Positions 1 through 6,507 of a stretch of DNA of 21,573 nucleotides are shown here, one piece after another. Numbering within the stretch: the first letter of the stretch is position 1; each line of letters starts with the position of its first letter. The notes beneath the pieces were generated by a model. That model did not search any database and was not told the origin of the DNA. It saw only the letters and a program-made list of their open reading frames with translations. The position numbers and the translations under genes were made by a program. The stretch is from the NCBI GenBank assembly GCA_937877125.1, contig CALEFQ010000087.1, positions 1 through 21,573 on the forward strand, read 5' to 3'. This DNA is from an uncultured bacterium (GTDB taxonomy: Bacteria; Patescibacteriota; CALEFQ01).

Positions 1-332
1 CGCAATACGATTTCTGGCGAGCGCTTATCGGTAGCGGGGTGGTTGGCGGGTTTTTCCTGATTTTGGTATTATTATCTAGGGAGACTTGGATGGGCTGGGG
101 CGATGTCAAGCTGGGCTTCTGGCTTGGGCTCGCGCTCGGCTGGCCGCTATGCTTGCCGCTGTTGCTCATCGCCTTTGTCGGCGGCTCGGTCGTGGTTCTG
201 TTGCTGATGTGGCTGAAGCTCAAGGGCTGGAAAGATGCGGTACCGTTTGGCACGATGCTCACTGCGGCGGCGGTGGCAACACTATTGGTGGGGCAAAAAT
301 TAATTGATTGGTACTTGGGACTATTGGGATAA
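1..332 (+). CDS. Prepilin peptidase (A24 family), C-terminal part
   Basis: This is the 3' end of a gene entering from the left edge; the first complete codon is at position 3 and about 109 residues are visible. A24 leader peptidases cleave type IV prepilins at the membrane and N-methylate the new N-terminus. The sequence shows the second catalytic aspartate motif, GWGDVKLG (the family's GxGDxK(L)), followed by hydrophobic segments and PFGTML, which matches the family's conserved PFGPFL-like motif. The first catalytic Asp and any N-terminal methyltransferase domain would lie outside the window. The minor pilin genes immediately downstream are its likely substrates. The gene ends at 332, one base before a heptamer hairpin. 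Confidence 0.9.
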   Translation, partial: QYDFWRALIGSGVVGGFFLILVLLSRETWMGWGDVKLGFWLGLALGWPLCLPLLLIAFVGGSVVVLLLMWLKLKGWKDAVPFGTMLTAAAVATLLVGQKLIDWYLGLLG

Positions 333-403
333 GTCAAAAGTCAAAAATCAAAAGTCAAAAGTTTCTTGTTACTACTTTTGACCTTTGACCTTTGACTTTG
401 GAC
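333..403. repeat. Heptamer inverted-array element, copy 1 (4 + 4 units)
   Basis: The left arm is four consecutive 7-nt units at 333, 340, 347 and 354 (GTCAAAA, GTCAAAA, ATCAAAA, GTCAAAA). The loop is 361-375 (15 nt). The right arm is four units at 376, 383, 390 and 397 (TTTTGAC, CTTTGAC, CTTTGAC, TTTGGAC), so the arms can fold into a 28-bp hairpin with few mismatches. It starts directly after the peptidase stop codon and ends two bases before the ATG at 406. The next gene then begins with another unit (GTCAAAA at 408-414) followed by GTTTCTT, a 14-nt repeat of 354-367. Confidence 0.9.
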
Positions 404-405
404 TT

Positions 406-993
406 ATGTCAAAAGTTTCTTATCAACGCGGTTTCACCCTGGTTGAGTTGCTGGTCACCATTGCCATCATCTCGTTGCTTTTGGGTATGGTCGTGGTCAA
501 TTTCCGGACCAGCGAACAGAGTTCGGCAGTTAATCTCGGCACGGAGCACCTGGCCGGAGCGTTGCGCGAAATCCAAAATTACTCCCTGGCGCAAAAAAGA
601 ATCGTCGTGGACGCCTCTGTTCCTGACGGGGTTATCCCTCCGGGCGGTTATGGGCTGGAAATTTCGGTGAAGCAAAACAGCTACCTGCTCTATGCCGATT
701 TAGACAACGTGCCTGGTTTCAAGAAGGGGATTGACTACCTGATCCGCACGGAAAATTTGCCGACCGACGCGGTCCTGGAAAATATTTTTTCCGATGACGC
801 CAAGCCTACCCGGGCTGACATCGTTTTCACGGCGCCGAACGGGGCGATGGACATTTATCTAACACCGAGCGTGTTGCCGCCCGGGCAATCCGCGACCAGC
901 GCTGATTTGCAGGTTTGCCTTAAAAATAGCGATTGTGGTTTCCAGCGCATGATCAACCTGGAACGAGATGGCAGTCTGATTAATATCGAATAA
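406..993 (+). CDS. Type IV pilin-like minor pseudopilin (GspH/PulG-like)
   Basis: The product is a 195-aa prepilin. Its leader ends in QRG and is followed by FTLVELLVTI, the class III signal recognised by prepilin peptidase, with Glu at mature position 5 and a hydrophobic helix of about 20 residues. The C-terminal globular part contains a short Cys pair (VCLKNSDCG) and ends in a GspH-like strand region. I chose the ATG at 406 because the in-frame TTG at 385 lies inside the hairpin and would add only repeat-derived residues. There is no Shine-Dalgarno; the hairpin arm runs to within two bases of the start. It is the first of four pilin-like genes and probably acts as a minor pilin in pilus assembly. 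Confidence 0.85.
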   Translation: MSKVSYQRGFTLVELLVTIAIISLLLGMVVVNFRTSEQSSAVNLGTEHLAGALREIQNYSLAQKRIVVDASVPDGVIPPGGYGLEISVKQNSYLLYADLDNVPGFKKGIDYLIRTENLPTDAVLENIFSDDAKPTRADIVFTAPNGAMDIYLTPSVLPPGQSATSADLQVCLKNSDCGFQRMINLERDGSLINIE

Positions 994-994
994 T

Positions 995-1561
995 ATGTCC
1001 GGCCAGAAATTTTCTCGCGGCCAATCATTGATTGAGACCCTCGTCGCCATTACCGTCATGGTAATCGGGGTTTTTGGCGCGGTTTATTTGGGGGTTTTCA
1101 CCATCCGCGCGGCCCAGACTAGCCAGCTGGACGTGGTGGCGGAAAATCTGGCTCGCGAAGGGATTGAGTCGGTGCGTTGGATTCGTGATTTCAACTGGCG
1201 CCAAGCGATTGATTGGGATACGGGACTGGCGGACGGCCAGTGTTACCGGTTAGAAATAGGCAATGACGGGGCACCGGAGAACGGCTATCCTACTTTGACT
1301 AAAATTGACTGCCCCGGGACTTCTGGCTCTCCTGATTATCGGCTGTGCTTGGATACCAATCTAGGGCAATATTTCCATGACGCTTTGGGTGGTGACTGCA
1401 CCAAAATCGGCAAATCCGTTGAGCCGTCGGCTTTTTTGCGAAGTATCACTGTCGAGCGGATTGATGATTATCTCCAGGTGACTTGTCTGGTTACCCGCGA
1501 CGGCGGTCTAGGATCAGTTGACTACTCGGTCGTGGAAAATTTGTATAATTGGAAGCAATGA
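995..1561 (+). CDS. Minor pilin, PilV-like
   Basis: The product is a 188-aa prepilin with a short basic leader ending in SRG, then QSLIETLVAI, with Glu at mature position 5 and a hydrophobic N-terminal helix. The segment AENLAREGIESVRWIRD resembles the helix of PilV/GspI-type minor pilins that follows the transmembrane part. The globular part has four to five cysteines (around CYRLEIG, DCPG, LCLD, DCTK, TCLV), so disulfides are plausible. The start lies one base after the stop of the preceding gene, so the two are cotranscribed. The leader has a Gln rather than the usual Phe/Met at mature position 1, which is tolerated in this group. Confidence 0.8.
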   Translation: MSGQKFSRGQSLIETLVAITVMVIGVFGAVYLGVFTIRAAQTSQLDVVAENLAREGIESVRWIRDFNWRQAIDWDTGLADGQCYRLEIGNDGAPENGYPTLTKIDCPGTSGSPDYRLCLDTNLGQYFHDALGGDCTKIGKSVEPSAFLRSITVERIDDYLQVTCLVTRDGGLGSVDYSVVENLYNWKQ

Positions 1562-1567
1562 GAAGAA

Positions 1568-1644
1568 GTCTTTGGTCTTTTGTCTTTAGTCTTTAGCTAA
1601 CGGTCCCAAATGGCGCCAAAGACTAACGACTAAAGACTAAAGAC
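1568..1644. repeat. Heptamer inverted-array element, copy 2 (variant unit)
   Basis: The left arm has units at 1568, 1575, 1582 and 1589 (GTCTTTG, GTCTTTT, GTCTTTA, GTCTTTA). The loop is 1596-1616 (21 nt). The right arm has units at 1617, 1624, 1631 and 1638 (CAAAGAC, TAACGAC, TAAAGAC, TAAAGAC). The architecture is the same as copy 1 (4 + 4 units, exact 7-nt steps, inverted arms), but the unit is GTCTTTA instead of GTCAAAA, so arm pairing is kept while the sequence differs. It sits between two minor pilin genes, 27 nt before the next ATG. Confidence 0.88.
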
Positions 1645-1671
1645 CCCTATATAGATCAAGGCTAATTTCCG

Positions 1672-2193
1672 ATGATCACCAAATCCAATCAATCCGGTTT
1701 CACTCTCATCGAAGCCCTCGTCTCCGTGGCGATTTTTGCCGTGGTGGTGGCGATGGCGTCAGTTTTGTATTTATCGGTAACCAATGCCCAGCGCAAAACA
1801 GTAAACCAGGAAAAGATCATGAGGGAAGTGCGTCAGGTGATGGAGACAATGTCGCGCGAAATTCGATTGGCCGGCGTGGATAATCAGCTTTACCTGGACG
1901 GGGAATGTTCGTTGCCGGCGCAATTGTGCCTGGCCGGCGGTCAGGGCTATTGGTTTGACGAGGAGAACCAGCGAATCATGAGCGGGTTTCCCGGCTTTCC
2001 CATAACCTCGGACGAGATTCAGGTGGAAAATTTGTCTTTCTATGTCAATCCGGCGCCGGACGGGGTCATGGTCGTGCCGACGCCGCCGACGCGCGTGACG
2101 ATTCTTTTGACGGTCAGCCGGCAGGGGAATTACGGCACGAGCGACCAGATGCAGGTCCAGACGACCGTCAGCTTAAGAGAATATAGTTACTGA
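1672..2193 (+). CDS. Minor pilin, PilW/GspJ-like
   Basis: The product is a 173-aa prepilin whose leader ends in QSG and is followed by FTLIEALVSVAIFAVVVAMA, with Glu at mature position 5. The stretch MREVRQVMETMSREIRLAG is the typical amphipathic continuation of PilW/GspJ-type pseudopilins. A central segment has two cysteines (GECSLPAQLC), and the C-terminal half reads as beta strands (RVTILLTVSRQG, MQVQTTVSLREY). An AAGG about 12 nt upstream is at best a weak ribosome binding site. The next gene starts one base after the stop. Its role is probably in the tip complex that primes the pilus. Confidence 0.82.
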   Translation: MITKSNQSGFTLIEALVSVAIFAVVVAMASVLYLSVTNAQRKTVNQEKIMREVRQVMETMSREIRLAGVDNQLYLDGECSLPAQLCLAGGQGYWFDEENQRIMSGFPGFPITSDEIQVENLSFYVNPAPDGVMVVPTPPTRVTILLTVSRQGNYGTSDQMQVQTTVSLREYSY

Positions 2194-2194
2194 T

Positions 2195-3163
2195 ATGAAT
2201 CATTTGTCCCAAAACCGGCGACAGCGCGGCATCACCCTAGTGATGGCGCTTTTACTGACTTCGGCCGTGATCGCTTCGTCCTTGATTGTCGCTTCTATTT
2301 TGGTCCGAGAACTGCGCTTGACCGACAATATGCGCCAGTCGCTGGTCGCTTATTACGGCGCGGAATCAGGCCTGGAATCGGCCTTGTACGAGTATTACCA
2401 GGATGGCGGTAATATCAGCACGGTAGCTGGGACTGCCGGCGCGGTGGCCGACTGGTCAATTTCCTCCGGCGGCAACACTAGTGAAACTCTGGAAACCACC
2501 TTGGCCCGCGAAACGAGCCAGGAGATTCCGTTGTATGAGGTGGTTGATCCGTTTACACCTTTTGACGTCCAAACGATTACGATTTCCTGGGCTTCGCGCG
2601 CGGATGTTCCCGAAAATATCGAGTATACTTTTTTGACTAAGCCGGCCTCGGGGCTTACTCCCGGTCCCCGCGGCCTGAAAGTGGACAAGGGGATTGAATC
2701 GGCGGCCGGCGTGTCCCGGGTGGTGATTGATTTGCCGACGGTATTAGGCTCACTAAGTCCGGCGGATCTCCGAATTTTTCGGTTCAAGCATATTGGCTTA
2801 AGCGGGGCGGACGAGGTTGCTTTCTCCGTCACGATGACGGATTCGGCCGGCGATCCGGTTGCTTTCAACCAGGAGACGGCGCTGAAGGTCACCGGCACCA
2901 CGACCGGCAGTAACGCGGTCAGCCGCGCCTTGACGGTAGGAATTGATCCCAAGCCGTCCGCCTATGACGTCTTTGATTATGTGATTTTCAGCGATTCTTA
3001 TGTCAGCCGTGATTTTACTGCCGCGCCGACGGCGACGGCCACGCCCAAACCTTCGATTACGCTCATTCCGATTAGCGGGACGATTGTCCGGCCATCCGTA
3101 ATCCGTCCTTCGGCGGTGGGGCCGACGGCAACGCCGCGGCCAGTGATTACGGTCCGACCTTGA
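2195..3163 (+). CDS. PilX/GspK-like minor pilin with Pro/Thr-rich tail
   Basis: The product is 322 aa. The prepilin-like N-terminus is RRQRG followed by ITLVMALLLTSAV; mature position 5 is Met instead of Glu, as in GspK-type pseudopilins that lack this residue. The segment AYYGAESGLESALYEYY closely matches the PilX N-terminal region. The middle is a long beta-rich ectodomain (about residues 80-270). The last ~50 residues are rich in Pro, Thr and Ser (for example PTATATPKPS and PTATPRPVITVRP) and look like a stalk or flexible tail, which is unusual for a pilin C-terminus. It is the last gene of the cassette, followed five bases later by a terminator. Confidence 0.8.
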   Translation: MNHLSQNRRQRGITLVMALLLTSAVIASSLIVASILVRELRLTDNMRQSLVAYYGAESGLESALYEYYQDGGNISTVAGTAGAVADWSISSGGNTSETLETTLARETSQEIPLYEVVDPFTPFDVQTITISWASRADVPENIEYTFLTKPASGLTPGPRGLKVDKGIESAAGVSRVVIDLPTVLGSLSPADLRIFRFKHIGLSGADEVAFSVTMTDSAGDPVAFNQETALKVTGTTTGSNAVSRALTVGIDPKPSAYDVFDYVIFSDSYVSRDFTAAPTATATPKPSITLIPISGTIVRPSVIRPSAVGPTATPRPVITVRP

Positions 3164-3168
3164 TCATA

Positions 3169-3199
3169 AAAAACAGCCCGCTACAACGGGGCTGTTTTT
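3169..3199. terminator. Bidirectional rho-independent terminator
   Basis: The stem AAAAACAGCCC (3169-3179) pairs with GGGCTGTTTTT (3189-3199) around a 9-nt loop, with a T run on the plus strand and an A run on the left that becomes a T run on the minus strand. It lies between the convergent pilin cassette and phosphoesterase gene and can end both. Confidence 0.9.
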
Positions 3200-3235
3200 A
3201 TTTGGTTTGATTTAAATTACCGATTTTCGGAATCT

Positions 3236-4078
3236 TTATTTTTCTGTTTCGGCTGTCTTTAGGGAAAAGTAGTGGTTGCGAAAAGTGTTCGGGTAGACAT
3301 CAACTCTCACGTAATGGTAATCCGGATCCAGGCCGAATTGGGGGCTGGAGCCGCCGCCGCCTGTTACGGTGACCGGCACGCCGTTGATTTCGTAGTTGAG
3401 GTAGCCGTGAAAATGCCCCGTGTAGATCTGGTTGACCTGGTGATGCTGTAAAAGTTCGCGAAACTTCTGGTTGCTCGCCTGGGCCTCCAGACTAATTTCG
3501 GAAGTGTCAGTCAGCGGGACATCGATCGGGATATGCATGACCAAAAACTTCAAATCCTTATCGGTTTGCTCCAGGTCATTTTCCAGCCAGTCCAGCTCGG
3601 CCGCGCTAAAGCTGTTTTTGTCGTCCGTGCTTTCAAAAATGGTGAAATGGCTGTTGTCCCAGTCAAAAGATTGCTTGGTGGCGCCGAAGGTTTGAGTGAA
3701 AGCGGCGTCCGTTCGCTGGCCGGTTTTATCAATCACGTAATCATTGTCGCCAATGGCGACATGGTAAGGCTTGTCCAGGTGCTGATCCAAGTATTTTTTG
3801 GCCGCTTGTAAATCGCCGAGGCTTTTCCCGTCGGTAATGTCGCCGGTGCTGATCAAGAAAGCGATGTTGTCACGGTTGGCGTCGGCGACGATTTTTTCGA
3901 AATAGGGATTGATGGTGCCGTTATCGCCGAAAACAATAAAGGAAAAAAGCGGCGAACCGGACGGGGTGGGGGAAGCTGTCAGCTCCGGTAATTTAAGAAC
4001 ATTCTCGGTCTGGGTGCAAGCGCCGAAACCAAGCATGGTTATGAGCAAAAGAGTGATCAGGAGAAGCTTTGATTTCAT
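3236..4078 (-). CDS. Calcineurin-like metallophosphoesterase, predicted lipoprotein
   Basis: The product is 280 aa with a lipoprotein signal (hydrophobic stretch ending GFGAC, Cys21), followed by a Thr/Pro/Ser linker. Metallophosphoesterase motifs appear in order: FGDNG (51), STGDITDG (78), GDND (110), MHIP (181) and TGHFHG (220), which supply the Asp/His metal ligands. Two motifs differ from the textbook set: motif I has Gly where many families have His (the purple acid phosphatase-type form), and motif III is GDND rather than GNHD/E. The in-frame upstream start at 4111 lies in repeat sequence, so the ATG at 4078 is preferred. The substrate is unknown; action outside the membrane is inferred from the signal. 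Confidence 0.85.
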   Translation of the reverse strand: MKSKLLLITLLLITMLGFGACTQTENVLKLPELTASPTPSGSPLFSFIVFGDNGTINPYFEKIVADANRDNIAFLISTGDITDGKSLGDLQAAKKYLDQHLDKPYHVAIGDNDYVIDKTGQRTDAAFTQTFGATKQSFDWDNSHFTIFESTDDKNSFSAAELDWLENDLEQTDKDLKFLVMHIPIDVPLTDTSEISLEAQASNQKFRELLQHHQVNQIYTGHFHGYLNYEINGVPVTVTGGGGSSPQFGLDPDYHYVRVDVYPNTFRNHYFSLKTAETEK

Positions 4079-4096
4079 GAGAAAAGATGATATAAT
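4069..4096 (+). promoter_or_regulatory. Candidate promoter for ligA
   Basis: TTGATT (4069-4074) is followed by a 16-bp spacer and a perfect TATAAT (4091-4096). Initiation about 7 nt downstream would make heptamer copy 3 the very start of the ligA mRNA leader. The -35 overlaps the start of the divergent phosphoesterase gene. Confidence 0.6.
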
Positions 4097-4099
4097 TAA

Positions 4100-4166
4100 G
4101 TCAAAAGTCAAAAAACAAAAGTTGCTTGTTAAAGGTACTTTTTACTTTTGACCTTTGACTTTTGGC
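4100..4166. repeat. Heptamer inverted-array element, copy 3 (3 + 3 units)
   Basis: Left units are at 4100, 4107 and 4114 (GTCAAAA, GTCAAAA, AACAAAA); the loop is 4121-4145; right units are at 4146, 4153 and 4160 (TTTTGAC, CTTTGAC, TTTTGGC). It lies between the divergent phosphoesterase gene and ligA, 36 nt before the ligA ATG. Loop sequence GTTGCTTGTTA resembles GTTTCTTGTTA of copy 1, so loops as well as arms share ancestry. Confidence 0.88.
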
Positions 4167-4202
4167 TTCTTTATTCTACATTATTCTCCTGTTTTTTCAA
4201 CT

Positions 4203-6290
4203 ATGTCGAAGCTGACGAAAACTGAAGCCGCGGAGCGAATCGCGAAGCTCCGGCGTGAAGTGGAACACCACCGTTATCTTTATCATGTTTTAGACCGGCA
4301 GGAGATTTCCGACGCGGCCAATGATTCCCTGAAAAATGAATTGAAGCAATTAGAAGCGCAGTTTCCGGAATTGCGCACGCCGGATTCGCCGAGCCAGCGC
4401 GTGGCCGGAGAAGTCCGGCAAGGTTTTAAGAAGGTCCGGCATACCCAGCCGGTACTCTCCCTGGAGGATACTTTTTCTTTAGACGAAATTCGGGATTGGG
4501 AAAAACGGGTGCGTAAGCTGGTCGGCGGGCGAGCGTATGATTATTTCGTCGAAGTCAAGCTGGATGGGCTATCAATAATTTTACGTTATGAAAAAGGGGC
4601 GCTAGTGCGCGGATTGACCCGTGGCGACGGTCGTTTCGGGGAAGAGGTTACCCCGAATATCAAGACGATTGAAAGTATTCCGCTGAAATTAGAAATCCAT
4701 AAAAATAAATATAATATTTCGCCCAAAATTTTGGAACGGTGCTTGAACGGAGTACTCGAGGTGCGTGGCGAAGTGCTGATGACCAGAAAACAGCTAGCGG
4801 CGCTTAATCTTCTGCAAAAGAAAAAGGGGCTTCCGGAATTTGCTAATCCGCGCAATGTGGCCGCCGGCAGCGTGCGGCAGCTGGATCCGAAAATTACCGC
4901 CGCCCGCAAGCTCTGGGGCATCGTTTACCAGATCATGAATGACGTGGGTCAGACTTCGCACGAACAAACCCACCAAATTTTAGAAACGCTTGGTTTCCGC
5001 GTGAATAATTGGTCGCAAAGGTGCGGTAATATTCAAGCGGTCGGAAAATTTTTAGAGACCTGGGAGACCAAACGCCAGTCTTTGCCGATTGATACTGACG
5101 GCATGGTGGTCATTGTCAATCCGGTGGAATTAGCCGCCCGGATGGGCTATGTCGGCAAGGCCGAGCGCTGGATGGTCGCCTATAAGTTCAAAGCCGAGGA
5201 GGCGGAGACGGTCGTGGACGATATTATCGTACAGGTCGGGAGGACCGGAACGTTGACGCCGGTGGCGGTCTTGCGTCCGGTGCGGGTGGCCGGCTCGATT
5301 ATTTCTCGGGCAACTTTACATAACGCCGATCAGGTAAAAAAACTCGGGGTGCAGGTCGGCGACACCGTGATTATCCACAAAGCCGGGGACGTCATCCCGG
5401 AAGTGGTCAGCGTGCTGAAACGTTTGCGTCCGAAAAACGCGAAGCCCTTTGAGATGCCGAAAGAGTGTCCGGTGTGCGGTTCGGTGGTCAGCCGGGCTGC
5501 CGGGGAAGTGGCGTTTCGGTGCACTAACAAAAAATGTTTCGCCACCCAGCGCGAGCGGCTGATTCATTTTGTTTCCAAAAAAGGATTTGACATCGACGGC
5601 GTTGGACCGAAAATCATTGACCAACTGCTGGAAAATGATCTTATCCATGACGCCGCGGATTTTTTTGATCTCGCCGCCGGCGATCTCCAGCCCCTGGAGC
5701 GGTTTGCCGCCAAATCGGCTCAGAATATCGTGGACGCGGTGTCGGCGAGTCGTCGGATAACTTTGCCCCGCTTGTTATTTGCGCTCGGTATTCGCTATAT
5801 CGGGGAGGAAAACGGGACTCTGCTGGCGAATTCGCTGGTCAAAAAACAGCCCAATTTAAGCACAGTCGCCGCGCTGATCAAAACACTTTCGGCTTTTGAC
5901 CTGCCGGAGTTGACGGCCGTGGCCGGTGTGGGCGACAAGGTGGCGAAAAGCATTTATGATTTTGTGCGCGACCCGCAGGAGAAAAAGTTTCTCCAACACT
6001 TGGCCGAGAAAAAAATAATTATCGAGCCGTATCGGGCGGTCGGGGAGACAGGGCGATTACAGGGAAAAACTTTCGTCTTGACCGGCGAACTAAAGTCGAT
6101 GACGCGTGATGAAGCCAAGGCGGAGATTAAAAAACGCGGCGGCCAGGTCAGTAGCGCTGTCAGCCGGGCGACGGATTATGTGGTGGTGGGGGAGACGCCG
6201 GGATCGAAATATGAAAAAGCCCGAAAACTTGGGATAAGGACCGTCAGCGAACATGTTTTTAAAAAAATATTAACTGATGGTGCAATTTGA
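4203..6290 (+). CDS. ligA: NAD-dependent DNA ligase LigA
   Basis: The product is 695 aa, close to the usual LigA length, and joins nicks during replication and repair by an NAD+-dependent ligase-AMP intermediate. Domain order is complete: Ia domain (about 1-70), adenylation domain with the nucleotide-accepting Lys in EVKLDG (Lys119), RGDGRFGEEVTPN and DGMVVIVNP, the OB fold (QVGRTGTLTPVA), a four-Cys zinc finger (CPVCG, then CTNKKC), helix-hairpin-helix repeats (FDIDGVGPKII) and a C-terminal BRCT domain starting LQGKTFVLTG. In Ia, the usual DAEYD appears as DAAND, so the Tyr known to contact NMN is Asn. The ATG at 4203 gives the normal family N-terminus; no Shine-Dalgarno is present. Confidence 0.98.
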   Translation: MSKLTKTEAAERIAKLRREVEHHRYLYHVLDRQEISDAANDSLKNELKQLEAQFPELRTPDSPSQRVAGEVRQGFKKVRHTQPVLSLEDTFSLDEIRDWEKRVRKLVGGRAYDYFVEVKLDGLSIILRYEKGALVRGLTRGDGRFGEEVTPNIKTIESIPLKLEIHKNKYNISPKILERCLNGVLEVRGEVLMTRKQLAALNLLQKKKGLPEFANPRNVAAGSVRQLDPKITAARKLWGIVYQIMNDVGQTSHEQTHQILETLGFRVNNWSQRCGNIQAVGKFLETWETKRQSLPIDTDGMVVIVNPVELAARMGYVGKAERWMVAYKFKAEEAETVVDDIIVQVGRTGTLTPVAVLRPVRVAGSIISRATLHNADQVKKLGVQVGDTVIIHKAGDVIPEVVSVLKRLRPKNAKPFEMPKECPVCGSVVSRAAGEVAFRCTNKKCFATQRERLIHFVSKKGFDIDGVGPKIIDQLLENDLIHDAADFFDLAAGDLQPLERFAAKSAQNIVDAVSASRRITLPRLLFALGIRYIGEENGTLLANSLVKKQPNLSTVAALIKTLSAFDLPELTAVAGVGDKVAKSIYDFVRDPQEKKFLQHLAEKKIIIEPYRAVGETGRLQGKTFVLTGELKSMTRDEAKAEIKKRGGQVSSAVSRATDYVVVGETPGSKYEKARKLGIRTVSEHVFKKILTDGAI

Positions 6291-6507
6291 TTTTTTTGAA
6301 TCGCTGGAAAACCTGACCGCCTCCCAGCGGGATAGGGTTTTTCGGATTTTTGAGAAATATCCTCGGTTGCGCTTTTCAGTCGCTCGGTTACTGCAAGAGA
6401 AGAAAGATTTCGGTAAACAGGGAATTTTCGGCTCCGCGGAAAAAATTACTTCCCAAGAAAGGCAGGTTATCGAAAATATTTTAATCGGGGGAGGTCAAAA
6501 TGGTTGA
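6277..6507 (+). CDS. 76-aa hypothetical protein
   Basis: I do not recognise this protein. It overlaps the end of ligA by 14 bp and the start of the next gene by 8 bp, so the three are likely translationally coupled. The sequence is charged and mostly helical in character (LTASQRDRVFRIFEKYPRL, then LLQEKKDFGK), with no signal or membrane segment and no Cys. It ends just inside the Shine-Dalgarno of the following gene, which suggests a link with that membrane-anchored protein. A cytoplasmic accessory peptide is possible. Confidence 0.6.
   Translation: MVQFDFFESLENLTASQRDRVFRIFEKYPRLRFSVARLLQEKKDFGKQGIFGSAEKITSQERQVIENILIGGGQNG

Noticed and set aside
333..403. Heptamer arrays as a CRISPR-like array
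   Set aside because: Units are 7 nt and contiguous, without unique spacers, and arranged as inverted arms; no cas genes are nearby.
2395..2952. 185-codon antisense frame within the PilX-like gene
   Set aside because: No start signals, and the plus-strand gene has clear pilin features across the same region.
4155..4202. Upstream start for ligA
   Set aside because: The extension is translated from heptamer repeat and leader; family N-terminus begins at 4203.
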